Shown in pieces: positions 9,196 to 18,274 of a DNA stretch of 64,000 nucleotides (positions are counted from its first letter, which is position 1; each line of letters begins with the position of its first letter). The notes under the pieces were generated by a model. That model worked only from the letters and a program-made list of their open reading frames with translations, made no database searches and was not told where the DNA came from. A program made the translations under genes and the position numbers. The DNA is taken from contig NZ_LJYW01000001.1 of NCBI RefSeq assembly GCF_001305515.1, positions 4,359,934 to 4,423,933 of the forward strand, written 5' to 3'. Origin of the DNA: Prosthecodimorpha hirschii. GTDB taxonomy: Bacteria > Pseudomonadota > Alphaproteobacteria > Rhizobiales > Ancalomicrobiaceae.

Positions 9196-9474
9196 TTGGC
9201 CCGGACGAGCAACTATGCCCTGCGTCTGCCGGATTCGCTGAAGAAGGCGGCCGAGGATACCGCCCGCAAGGACGGCACGACCCTCAATCAGTTCATCGTC
9301 TCGGCCGTTGCCGAGAAGGTATCGGCACTCCGAACGGCCGATTTCTTCGCGGAACGCGCCGGTGCAGGCGATCTCGACGCAGCCCTGCGGTTTCTGTCTC
9401 GATCCGGTGGGGAAGCGCCGGCGGAGGCTGACAGTTGGCCGGTCGACGAGGCGTCCGATCGACGGCCGGACTGA
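9196..9474 (+). CDS. Ribbon-helix-helix antitoxin
   Basis: This 92-residue protein has an N-terminal beta strand and helices (YALRLPDSLKKAAEDTARKD, then TTLNQFIVSAVAEKV), the pattern of HicB/Arc-like RHH antitoxins. A variable, acidic C-terminus probably blocks the toxin. The start is a TTG with a perfect GGAGG 8 bases upstream at 9183-9187, inside the end of the toxin gene. An ATG 21 bases earlier is in frame but lacks such a site. It is the partner of the preceding PIN toxin and is probably the repressor of the pair. Confidence 0.78.
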   Translation: MARTSNYALRLPDSLKKAAEDTARKDGTTLNQFIVSAVAEKVSALRTADFFAERAGAGDLDAALRFLSRSGGEAPAEADSWPVDEASDRRPD

Positions 9475-9570
9475 TCGTCGCCGCGGGTCGCGTCCGGGGT
9501 GCCGGAGGCGACCGGATCGTGGCGGGCGACACGTTGCCGGGGTTGCGCGACATGGTCTAGAACCCCGGCC

Positions 9571-12057
9571 ATGCTGCCGATCGACGCCGTTCTCCCGGAC
9601 CTGCTCGCCCGCCTCGATGCGGCGGTGCGGGTCGTGCTGGTCGCCCCGCCCGGAGCCGGCAAGACGACCGGGGTGCCGCTGGCGCTGCTCGGGGCCGGCT
9701 GGCGCGGCGACGGGCGCATCCTCGTTCTGGAGCCGCGCCGGCTGGCGGCCCGGGCGGCGGCGGCCCGCATGGCCTCGGTGCTCGGCGAGGAGGTCGGCGG
9801 CACGGTCGGCTTCCGGGTGCGCATGGAGGCGAAGGTCTCGGCGCGGACCCGGATCGAGGTCGTCACCGAGGGCGTGTTCACGCGGCTGATCCTCGACGAT
9901 CCGGAACTGACCGGCGTCGCCGCCGTGCTGTTCGACGAGTTCCACGAGCGCAGCCTCGACGGCGATCTCGGCCTCGCCCTGGCGCTCGACGCGCAGGGCG
10001 CGCTGCGGCCGGACCTGCGGCTCCTGGTCATGTCGGCGACCCTCGACGGCGCCCGTGTCGCGGCGGTGCTCGGCGATGCGGTGCTCGGGGACGCGGCCGT
10101 CGTGACCAGCGAGGGGCGCGCCTTCCCCGTCGAGACACGCCATCTCGGCCGCGATCCCGGCGAGCGGATCGAGGCTGCCATGGCGGCGGCGGTGCGGCGG
10201 GCGCTCGCCGAGGAGACCGGGTCGGTGCTCGCCTTCCTGCCCGGCCAGGCCGAAATCCGGCGCACAGCCGAACAGCTCGACGGCAGGCTCGGTGCCGATG
10301 TCGACCTCGCGCCGCTCTACGGCGCCCTGACCCCGCGCGAACAGGACGCGGCGATCCGCCCGGCCGCCCCCGGTCGCCGCAAGGTGGTGCTGGCGACCTC
10401 GATCGCCGAGACCTCGCTGACCATCGAGGGCGTGCGCATCGTGGTCGACAGCGGGCTCGCCCGCGTGCCGCGCTACGAGCCGGCGACCGGCATGACCCGG
10501 CTGGAGACCGTGCGCGTGTCGCGCGCCAGCGCCGACCAGCGCCGCGGCCGCGCCGGCCGCACCGGGCCGGGCTTCTGCTACCGGCTCTGGGACGAGCCGC
10601 AGACGGCTGCGCTGCCCGCCTATGACCGGCCGGAGATCCTGGAGGCCGATCTTGCGAGCTTCGTGCTCGATCTCGCCGCCTGGGGCGTCGCCGACCCGGC
10701 CGGGTTGGCCTTTCTCGATCCGCCGCCGAAGCCGGCCTGGGACGAGGCGGTCGCGCTCCTGAAGGATCTCGACGCGCTCGACGGCGACGGCCGGCTGACC
10801 GCCGACGGCCGCGCGCTGCAGCGCCTGCCGCTGCACCCGCGGCTCGCCCACATGGTCCTGCGGGCCGCCGATCTGGGCGCCGCGCGGCTCGCCGCCGAGA
10901 TCGCCGCCGTCCTCAGCGAACACGGGCTCGGCGGCACGGCGGTCGATCTCGAAGACCGCATCCGCCGCCTGCGCCAGGACCGTTCGCCGCGCGCCGAGGA
11001 TGCCCGCCGGCTGGCGCAGCGCTGGGCCCGGCTTGCCGGAACTGGTCGCACCGGAGCCGCGCCGGCCTCGTCGGCCTCCAACGATCCCGCCGATGCCGGG
11101 CGCCTGCTCGCACTCGCCTATCCGGACCGCGTCGCGCAGGCGCGCGGCGCCCCCGGCGGCTTCCGCCTGATGAACGGGCGCGGCGCGATGCTGGAGCCGC
11201 ACGAGGCGCTTGCCCGCCGGCCCTGGCTGGCGGTCGCCGAGGTGCAGGGGACGGCGGCGCGCGCCCGCATCCTGCTTGCCGCGCCGCTGTCGATCGAGGC
11301 GATCGAGGCGGATTTCGCCGGCCATATCCGCGAGGAGGTCGATGTCCGCTTCGACGAGGCCGCCGGCGCGGTTCGCGCGCGCCGGGTGCGCCGCCTCGGC
11401 GCCCTGGTGCTCGGCGAGACGCCGGTCGCCGACCCGCCGGCCGACCGGGTCGCGGCGGCCCTGATGCAGGGCGTGCGCCGGCGCGGGCTCGCCGTGCTGC
11501 CGTGGTCGAAGTCGGCGCACCAGCTGCGCATGCGCGTCGGCTTCGCCCGCCGGGCCGATCCGGAGGCCTGGCCCGATCTTTCGGACCCGGCGCTGTCTGA
11601 CAGCCTGGAGACCTGGCTCGCCCCGCATGTCGCCGGCCGCCGGTCGATCGCCGACATCCGCGCCGAGGATCTCGGCGCCGCGCTCGACGATCTCCTCGGC
11701 TGGTCGCTGAAACGCGACCTGGAGCGGCTGGCGCCGACCCATTTCGCCGCGCCCTCCGGCACCCACGCGACGATCGACTACGAGGCCGAGAACGGGCCGG
11801 TCCTGTCGATCCGCGTGCAGGAACTCTACGGCCTCGACCGGCACCCGGCCATCGCCGACGGCCGCGTGCCGCTGCTGGTCGAGCTCCTGTCGCCGGCGCA
11901 CCGGCCGATCCAGGTCACGCGCGACCTGCCCGGCTTCTGGCGCGGCTCCTGGAAGGAGGTCCGGACCGAGATGAAGGGCCGCTATCCGCGCCATGTCTGG
12001 CCGGACGACCCGGCCACGGCCGAGGCCACCACCCGGGCCAAGCCGCGCGGAACGTGA
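9571..12057 (+). CDS. hrpB: ATP-dependent helicase HrpB
   Basis: HrpB is a DEAH-type RNA helicase-like ATPase of 828 residues, the usual length of the family. Visible motifs in order are Walker A (APPGAGKTTGVP, about residues 25-36), motif II written DEFHERSLDGD (Phe replaces Ala in DEAH, as is common in HrpB), motif III SATLDG, motif VI QRRGRAGRTGPG, then the HrpB C-terminal domain. The start is the ATG directly before LPIDAVLPDLL. It stands alone on the plus strand between a toxin-antitoxin pair and a convergent hydrolase gene. The cellular role of HrpB is poorly defined; a link to mRNA processing has been reported. Confidence 0.95.
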   Translation: MLPIDAVLPDLLARLDAAVRVVLVAPPGAGKTTGVPLALLGAGWRGDGRILVLEPRRLAARAAAARMASVLGEEVGGTVGFRVRMEAKVSARTRIEVVTEGVFTRLILDDPELTGVAAVLFDEFHERSLDGDLGLALALDAQGALRPDLRLLVMSATLDGARVAAVLGDAVLGDAAVVTSEGRAFPVETRHLGRDPGERIEAAMAAAVRRALAEETGSVLAFLPGQAEIRRTAEQLDGRLGADVDLAPLYGALTPREQDAAIRPAAPGRRKVVLATSIAETSLTIEGVRIVVDSGLARVPRYEPATGMTRLETVRVSRASADQRRGRAGRTGPGFCYRLWDEPQTAALPAYDRPEILEADLASFVLDLAAWGVADPAGLAFLDPPPKPAWDEAVALLKDLDALDGDGRLTADGRALQRLPLHPRLAHMVLRAADLGAARLAAEIAAVLSEHGLGGTAVDLEDRIRRLRQDRSPRAEDARRLAQRWARLAGTGRTGAAPASSASNDPADAGRLLALAYPDRVAQARGAPGGFRLMNGRGAMLEPHEALARRPWLAVAEVQGTAARARILLAAPLSIEAIEADFAGHIREEVDVRFDEAAGAVRARRVRRLGALVLGETPVADPPADRVAAALMQGVRRRGLAVLPWSKSAHQLRMRVGFARRADPEAWPDLSDPALSDSLETWLAPHVAGRRSIADIRAEDLGAALDDLLGWSLKRDLERLAPTHFAAPSGTHATIDYEAENGPVLSIRVQELYGLDRHPAIADGRVPLLVELLSPAHRPIQVTRDLPGFWRGSWKEVRTEMKGRYPRHVWPDDPATAEATTRAKPRGT

Positions 12058-12072
12058 TACCGGGCACGCCGC

Positions 12073-12792
12073 TCAACGAGCTCCGAGCGACCGGAGGAAG
12101 GGCGCCACCGCGTCCGCCGCCTCTCGCGGCCGTCGCTGCAGGAGCATGTGCGGCGCGTCGATCTCGCAATGGGCGGCATCGGGGCGGAGGGCGGTCATCG
12201 TGTGGGGGGCGCCCGGGCCGAGCAGGTGGTCGCGCCGCGCCGAGACGATGAGGATCGGCACCGCCACCGCGGCGAGGTCGGCGCGGGCGTCGACCGTCAG
12301 CGCCGCGCGGACGCGGCAGGCGATCACCGCGGGCGCGATCCGCCGGACGACACGGGCGACCTTGGCGGCGAGTTCGTCGCCGTCGTCGCCGGCGAGGAAC
12401 CAGCGGACCGCTGCGGCGAAGGGCGGCAGGCGGAACAGGAGCGGGCGGGCGAGCGGGGCGAGAACCGCCGGCAGCCAAGGCACCGGGCGATGGACGAAGG
12501 TGGCGACGAGGACCAGCGCGACCAAGCCGGGCGGCCGGCGCGCGGCGATACGGATTGCCAGCGGCCCGGAGAAGGATTCGGCGATGATGGCGAAGGGTTC
12601 GTCCCGCGGCAGCCGCGCCTCGACCCACGGTGTCAGGTCGTCATAGCCAAGCGGGCGGTCGGCCGGATAGGCGACGACCTCCGGCGCGAGATCGGGCGGC
12701 AGCACGCCGAGAAGGGGCTCGAAAAGCAGGCCGCTACCGTCGAGGCCGGGGAGGAGCAGGCAGCGCAGCGGTGGCTTGGTTTGCGGGTCCAT
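12073..12792 (-). CDS. Alpha/beta hydrolase
   Basis: This 239-residue alpha/beta-fold hydrolase has the oxyanion region LLLPGLDGSGLLF near the start and the nucleophile elbow AESFSGPLA (Ser in ESF; the usual first Gly is Ala). The probable acid is Asp in SARRDHLLG and the base His in DAPHMLLQ near the C-terminus. The substrate is unknown. The start is placed at MDPQTKPPLRCLLLPG, because sequence further upstream overlaps the ParE gene. It converges on hrpB with 15 bases between the stops and lies just downstream of parDE on the same strand. Confidence 0.8.
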   Translation of the reverse strand: MDPQTKPPLRCLLLPGLDGSGLLFEPLLGVLPPDLAPEVVAYPADRPLGYDDLTPWVEARLPRDEPFAIIAESFSGPLAIRIAARRPPGLVALVLVATFVHRPVPWLPAVLAPLARPLLFRLPPFAAAVRWFLAGDDGDELAAKVARVVRRIAPAVIACRVRAALTVDARADLAAVAVPILIVSARRDHLLGPGAPHTMTALRPDAAHCEIDAPHMLLQRRPREAADAVAPFLRSLGAR

Positions 12793-12805
12793 CGCGCGCA
12801 GCGGC

Positions 12806-13108
12806 TCATTCGCGCTCTTCGGTGAGCGACAGGTCGCCAAGATCGCGCCGGCCATGGACGACGCGGACGATTTCGACGCCGTCGCCGGCGACGCGGTAAA
12901 GGATGAGATAGGCGCCGACGGGCCGGTGTCGCAGACCGGCACCAAGCTCTGGGCGTGCGCGCCCGGCGAAGGGCTGTTCGAGCAACTGTCGGGCCTGCGC
13001 TTCGATCCTCTGCAGAACGCGGGCGGCCGCAGCGGGACTGTTCTCGGCCAGATAGTCGACTATGGCGTCCAGGTCGTCCGCGGCCCGCGGCGAGACGCGG
13101 AGCCTCAC
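12806..13108 (-). CDS. parE: ParE/RelE-type toxin
   Basis: This 100-residue toxin has the ParE/RelE superfamily pattern: MRLRVSPRAADDLDAIVDYL at the start, a central LLEQPFAGRARPELG, then YLILYRV and VEIVRVVHGRRDL at the end. ParE members poison DNA gyrase and RelE members cleave mRNA. The sequence fits ParE better (A-x-DL-x-x-I start and the HGRRD tail). Its start overlaps the antitoxin stop by 4 bases, indicating translational coupling. Confidence 0.87.
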   Translation of the reverse strand: MRLRVSPRAADDLDAIVDYLAENSPAAAARVLQRIEAQARQLLEQPFAGRARPELGAGLRHRPVGAYLILYRVAGDGVEIVRVVHGRRDLGDLSLTEERE

Positions 13109-13383
13109 TGGCCGGACGTCCTGAGGGCAACGCGCTCGCGCAGCCGCGAGAAAACGGCGTCGGCATCGAGCGAAGGCCCGCTCGCCAGCCCTTCTTCCAC
13201 CATCCGGCGCAGGCGCGGGATGTCCGCCTCGCGCATATCCGCGTCGTCGGCTTCGTTCGCCGCCCAGGCGGCGACCGCGGCCCTGACCGCCTCGGCCTCG
13301 CTGGCGAAGCGACCGTCCGCGACGGCGGCTTCGATGGCCCGGGCTTCGTCGTCGGCGAGGTCGACGGTGACGCGCTTGTTCAT
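13105..13383 (-). CDS. parD: ParD-like ribbon-helix-helix antitoxin
   Basis: This 92-residue antitoxin has the N-terminal pattern MNKRVTVDLADDEARAIEA followed by GRFASEAEAVRAAVAAW, the RHH fold of the ParD/CopG group. The C-terminal half is acidic and would wrap the toxin. GAGGAG lies 10 bases upstream of the ATG. A perfect GGTTGCAACC palindrome at 13434-13443, about 50 bases upstream, could be its operator (inference). It is the first gene of the parDE pair. Confidence 0.84.
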   Translation of the reverse strand: MNKRVTVDLADDEARAIEAAVADGRFASEAEAVRAAVAAWAANEADDADMREADIPRLRRMVEEGLASGPSLDADAVFSRLRERVALRTSGQ

Positions 13384-13591
13384 GGCGATGCTCCTCGAAA
13401 CAAGCCTAGCACAGGGCCGGCGCCGCCGCGACAGGTTGCAACCACGGCGATATCCAGACGACAGTGACGCGGCGCAGACGCCGACGGCGGCCTCGTTTTC
13501 GCCGGGGCCGCTGATGCCGCGAATTGCCCCGCCGGTCACCCGCCGCCATGGCCGCACGGGCACCGCCGTTAGATCCCCCGGGCGCCGCGCC

Positions 13592-14125
13592 TTACGGTCG
13601 GCGCTCGAACAGGGTCACCGGCTTGCCGAGATAGGTGGTCTCGGCGAAGGCCGTGAAGCCGCTCTTTTCGGCGACGCGGACCGAGCGGACATGGCCGACC
13701 TCGATCATCGCGGTCAGCCGCCGGCCCGGGAAATGCTCGCCGGCCCAGCCGACCAGCGCGGTGACGATCTCGGTGGCGAGGCCCTTGCCGGCGACGGCCG
13801 AGCTCAGCCCCCAGCCGCATTCCAGGCTGCCCTCGATCGAGGGCGTCAGGTCGCGCTTCATGTCGTGGAAGCCGGCCTCGCCCAGGAAGGCGCCGGTCTC
13901 CCGGTCGGTGACCGCGAAGAAGCCGAAGCCGAGCAGCGGCCAGAGGCCGGTCCGGTTGAGGAAGCGCGACCAGGCGGCCTCGCGCGTGAACGGCTTGCCG
14001 CCGATGAAGCGGGTCACCTCAGGGTCGGCCCACAGCGCCGCATAGGCGTCGAAATCGTCCGGCGCATGCGGGCGCAGGATGGTGCGGGCGGTCTCGATCC
14101 GCCGGATGTCGGGATTGAGTGTCAT
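13592..14125 (-). CDS. GNAT acetyltransferase, RimJ/RimL-like
   Basis: This 177-residue GNAT protein begins IETARTILRPHAPDDFDAYAAL, the typical start of RimJ/RimL-like acetyltransferases. The acetyl-CoA binding segment is near GWGLSSAVAGKGLATEIVTAL, and the C-terminal VRVAEKSGF is also characteristic. The acceptor substrate is unknown. It lies 10 bases downstream of the permease gene on the same strand, so it may be cotranscribed with the NitT/TauT-type transporter genes, although a functional link is not evident. Confidence 0.85.
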   Translation of the reverse strand: MTLNPDIRRIETARTILRPHAPDDFDAYAALWADPEVTRFIGGKPFTREAAWSRFLNRTGLWPLLGFGFFAVTDRETGAFLGEAGFHDMKRDLTPSIEGSLECGWGLSSAVAGKGLATEIVTALVGWAGEHFPGRRLTAMIEVGHVRSVRVAEKSGFTAFAETTYLGKPVTLFERRP

Positions 14126-14135
14126 CGGATGCCGT

Positions 14136-15000
<865 letters not shown>

Positions 15001-15010
15001 GATCGTCTCC

Positions 15011-15799
15011 TCAGGCCGCATCCTGCCGCGCCGACTGGATCAGGCTGCGCAGCATGTGGGTGATCTCGATGAAATCGGGCAGGTAGGTGGTCTCCAGCGT
15101 GCGCGGGCGCGGGAAGGGCACGTTGTATTCGGCGACGAAGCGGCCCGGGCGCGCGCTCATGACCAGGATGCGGTCGGCCAGGAACACCGCCTCGCGCAGG
15201 TCGTGGGTGACCAGGATCACGGTCGGCTTCCGGGCCATCCAGAGATCCTGCAGGACGCCCCACAATTCCTCGCGGGTGAACATGTCGAGCGCCCCGAACG
15301 GCTCGTCGAGCATCAGGAGCTTGGGATCGTGGATCAGGGCGCGGCACAGCGAGGCGCGCTGCTGCATGCCGCCGGACAGCTGCCAGGGATAGCGCTTCTC
15401 GAAGCCGGTCAGCCCGACCAGACCCATCAGCTCGCGTGCCTTGGCGACATAGTCGGACTTGTGGGCGTGGAGCCGGGAGGCGTGCGGCTCGACGATCTCG
15501 AGCGGCAGCATGATGTTGTCGAGCGTGTTGCGCCAGGGCAGCTGGACCGAGTTCTGGAACGCCATGCCGACGATGCCGACCGGTCCCTTGACCGCCTTGC
15601 CGGCCACCGTGACCTCGCCCCGGGTCGGCGGCCAGAGGCCCGTCACCGCCTTCATCAGGGTCGACTTGCCGCAGCCGGACGGGCCGACCACGGCGACGAA
15701 CTCTCCGTCGCGCACCGACATCGAGGCGTTCTTGAGCGCGAGCGTGCCCTCCGCGCCGCCGTAGCGCAGCCAGATGTCCTTGAGTTCCACGAAGGCCAT
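15011..15799 (-). CDS. NitT/TauT-type ABC transporter ATP-binding protein
   Basis: This 262-residue ABC ATPase has Walker A GPSGCGKST, Q-loop FQNSVQLPW, signature LSGGMQQR, Walker B LLMLDEPFGALD and the H-loop VTHD. The sequence is closest to the SsuB/TauB/NrtD group that energises import of nitrate, sulfonates, taurine or related solutes. It is first in an operon with the permease and perhaps the acetyltransferase. The periplasmic binding protein expected for such a system is absent: upstream lies only a 200-base gap and glucokinase. Confidence 0.93.
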   Translation of the reverse strand: MAFVELKDIWLRYGGAEGTLALKNASMSVRDGEFVAVVGPSGCGKSTLMKAVTGLWPPTRGEVTVAGKAVKGPVGIVGMAFQNSVQLPWRNTLDNIMLPLEIVEPHASRLHAHKSDYVAKARELMGLVGLTGFEKRYPWQLSGGMQQRASLCRALIHDPKLLMLDEPFGALDMFTREELWGVLQDLWMARKPTVILVTHDLREAVFLADRILVMSARPGRFVAEYNVPFPRPRTLETTYLPDFIEITHMLRSLIQSARQDAA

Positions 15800-15996
15800 C
15801 GTCGATCGTCCCCATCCGCCCGGACCGGCATGGTGAGCCGGCTGCTGCCGTCACGCAATGCCTGACTTCCCGGTCACGTCAAGCAAGAGGCGGACCAGCC
15901 GCAGCCCCGAAACCCATCGCGGCGCATAAAGCTGGGGACTGTGGCCCTTCCGGTTGCGGTACCGGCGCGCTCGCGGTCGCCGCGCCGCCCGCCGGC

Positions 15997-17025
15997 TCAC
16001 CCTCCGCGCCGCCAGTGCCGGCCTTCGAGGTCGAGGCCGTAGCGCTCCGGATGGGCCGCATAGGCGGCGAGGCCGACCAGGGCGGCACGCGGATGGCGGA
16101 CCAGATAGGTCGGGATGCCGGCGACCAGCGCGGCATGCGGCGCCTTGGCCTCGAAGGCGGCGCGGAAGGTGCCGTCGGTCAGGAAGCGTTCGATCTTCTG
16201 AGGGATGCCGCCGGCGATGTAGACGCCGCCGCGGGCGAGGCTCGAAAGCGCGAAATCCCCGGCGATGCGGCCGAGCGAGCGGGCGAACAGGCGCAGCGTT
16301 TCGACACCGATCGCCTCGCCGGCCTCGGCGCCGGCGGTGACCTCTTCCGGATGCCGGTACGGGCAGGGCAGGCCGCGGGCGGCGGCGACCGCGCGGGCGA
16401 GCCGCAGCATGCCGGAGCCGGACAGGATGGTCTCCCCGGTGACGCGCCCGCCGATCCGCTCGATCGCGGCCCAGACCGGCGTCTCGTCCGGCGCCTCCGG
16501 CCCCAGGCTGACATGGCCGCCTTCGCCCGGCACCGGAATCCAGAGCCCGAGCGCGTGGACCAGCGTGGCGACGCCGAGCCCCGTGCCGGGTCCGACCACC
16601 ACCTTGGTCGCCGAAGCACGCTCCGTTCCGCCGCCGATTTGGATCAGGTCGGCCCCGTCGAGCTTCAGCGAGGGCAGGGCGAGCGCCTGGGCCTCGAAAT
16701 CGTTGATCAGGAGCACGTCGTCGAGACCGAGGCGCTCGATCATCGCGCGCGGGCGGATCACCCAGGGACAGTTGGTCAGCGCGACCTCGTCGCCGGTGAC
16801 CGGCGCGGCCAGCGCCATCACGGCGCTGCGCGGCGCCGGATCGACATGGCCGAGGCTCTCGATGGCGGCGATCGGGTCGGCGAAATCGGCCGTGTGGACC
16901 GTCCGAAAGCCGGCGATGTCGGCGCCGCGATCGGCGATCAGCGCGAAGCGGGCATTGGTGCCGCCGATATCGGCGACGAGGACCGGGAAGGGGAAACTGT
17001 CGCGGGAGAGGTCGGGAGAGGGCAC
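15997..17025 (-). CDS. glk: Glucokinase
   Basis: Glucokinase phosphorylates glucose with ATP to start the Entner-Doudoroff route. The protein has the ROK-like/Glk phosphate motif VLVADIGGTNARFAL near the start, INDFEAQA with the catalytic Asp, VVGPGTGLGVA, and EGGHVSLGP. The length of 342 residues from the GTG at 17025 matches the family (about 320-340). A longer open frame reaches 17136 but adds a non-homologous basic segment. The GTG has AAGGA about 12 bases upstream, so the exact start is moderately certain. It is apparently monocistronic. Confidence 0.93.
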   Translation of the reverse strand: MPSPDLSRDSFPFPVLVADIGGTNARFALIADRGADIAGFRTVHTADFADPIAAIESLGHVDPAPRSAVMALAAPVTGDEVALTNCPWVIRPRAMIERLGLDDVLLINDFEAQALALPSLKLDGADLIQIGGGTERASATKVVVGPGTGLGVATLVHALGLWIPVPGEGGHVSLGPEAPDETPVWAAIERIGGRVTGETILSGSGMLRLARAVAAARGLPCPYRHPEEVTAGAEAGEAIGVETLRLFARSLGRIAGDFALSSLARGGVYIAGGIPQKIERFLTDGTFRAAFEAKAPHAALVAGIPTYLVRHPRAALVGLAAYAAHPERYGLDLEGRHWRRGG

Positions 17026-17269
17026 GGCCGGCCGATTCCTTCGGAGTTGCGGGAGCGATCCGGCCTGGCCCGGCCGCGATGCCGACCGGTCCCCCCGAAC
17101 CGTCGCTATGATGCACCGAAGCCGCGCCGTCCGCATCCTCGGGTCATCGACGATCGGCGGCCTGCGGATGTCGGTCGATGGAGGGCGGTTTCCGCAGGAC
17201 GGTCGCCGGAGGCGGCGACGGCGGGCGGTCGACGACCGTGGGTCCGGGCCGGCCGGCGCCGGCGCGCCG

Positions 17270-18106
17270 TCAGTTGCGCATCCAGTCCTGGCGTTCCATC
17301 CACAGCTTCTCGCCGACCATGCAGAGCGGGTTCAGCTTTTCGGCTGCGAGAATGACGCGCGGCGCGCCGGGGGGCGGGCTCGGCCCAGGTGCCGGAAAAT
17401 CGCCGGCGATCTCCATCAGGAGCTTCATGCGGGTGGCCGCCGAGAAGGCCTCGCGCGTCTTGATCGGCACCATGAAGGAGCCCTCGCCGCCGACCACGCA
17501 CTCGCTGTAGTAGGTGTCGAGATCGGTGATGTCCATGGTGCCGAAATTCGGCCGCTTGATCAGGATCGGCAGGCCGTTGATGACGATGCCGCGGTCCAGC
17601 ACCTCGCGCCGGACCTCCTCGACCGGCAGGCCCTGGTTGTTCGGCCCGTCGCCGGAGACATCGATCACCTGGCGCAGGCCGTCATAGCCGTTGCGGTCGA
17701 AGAGCGGCGCCGAGAAGCCGAGCGCGCCGGAGATCGACGTGCGGTAGGCGCGCCGGATCGGCTGGGCCATCAGCTTGGCGACGAAGGCCTCGGCGGTCGC
17801 CTTGCCGTCGATCAGCGTCCAGTCGACGGTCAGCCGCTGTTCGCCGGCGCCGGCCCACTCGACATAGGCGACCGCGATGCGCTGGTTCGGGCCGCGCCGG
17901 ATCGCCTCCAGGACCTCCGGGGAGGTGATCGCCTCGACATAGCCGGCACGCTGCAGGCGCTGCTCGTCCTCGTCCATCGAATAGGAAATGTCGACCGCCA
18001 GAACCAGTTCGACATCGACCCGGGTCTCGGCGCGGGCCGGCGCGACGGCAAGCCCGGCCAGGGCCGGGAGGAGGGCGGCAAGCAAGGCGAAGACGCGGAC
18101 TGGCAA
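17270..18106 (-). CDS. Secreted DUF1194 (VWA-like) protein, copy 1
   Basis: This 278-residue DUF1194 protein is related to von Willebrand factor A domains. A signal peptide (PVRVFALLAALLPALAGL, cleavage after APARA) is followed by a MIDAS-like motif in AVDISYSMDEDEQ, and by VDVSGDGPNNQG and GGEGSFM, shared with the next gene. I place the start at a TTG at 18106 because GGGGAGG lies 6 bases upstream and the signal peptide then starts at once. The longer open frame adds a non-signal extension. Its role is unknown; the fold suggests a metal-dependent protein-binding function in the periplasm. Confidence 0.82.
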   Translation of the reverse strand: MPVRVFALLAALLPALAGLAVAPARAETRVDVELVLAVDISYSMDEDEQRLQRAGYVEAITSPEVLEAIRRGPNQRIAVAYVEWAGAGEQRLTVDWTLIDGKATAEAFVAKLMAQPIRRAYRTSISGALGFSAPLFDRNGYDGLRQVIDVSGDGPNNQGLPVEEVRREVLDRGIVINGLPILIKRPNFGTMDITDLDTYYSECVVGGEGSFMVPIKTREAFSAATRMKLLMEIAGDFPAPGPSPPPGAPRVILAAEKLNPLCMVGEKLWMERQDWMRN

Positions 18107-18274
18107 GGCGGACCTCCCCGAAACCGGCGCAATTCCAGGCGGATCGTCGCGAAGCGGCGGACCCTTCCGGGACCCGTCCTTCGGCGGCGCCATCGAAACT
18201 GTGTCACGGAACGGTCGCATCGCGAAGGGCGTGGCGGCCCGTGCAGCCGCCTGCGCCGTCACGCATGCGTGATC

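Noticed and set aside
10081-10130. Repeated GTGCTCGG-G-GA stretch in hrpB as a possible repeat or frameshift
   Set aside because: The frame continues through it with normal helicase sequence; it is a short local duplication inside the coding sequence.
9127-11994. Long open frame antisense to hrpB
   Set aside because: It is complementary to an intact helicase gene with all motifs; the translated sequence has no domain pattern.
15011-15799. Missing YnjD ATPase of the importer at 1806-4704
   Set aside because: This ATPase is of the NitT/TauT type, in an operon with its own permease about 10 kb away.
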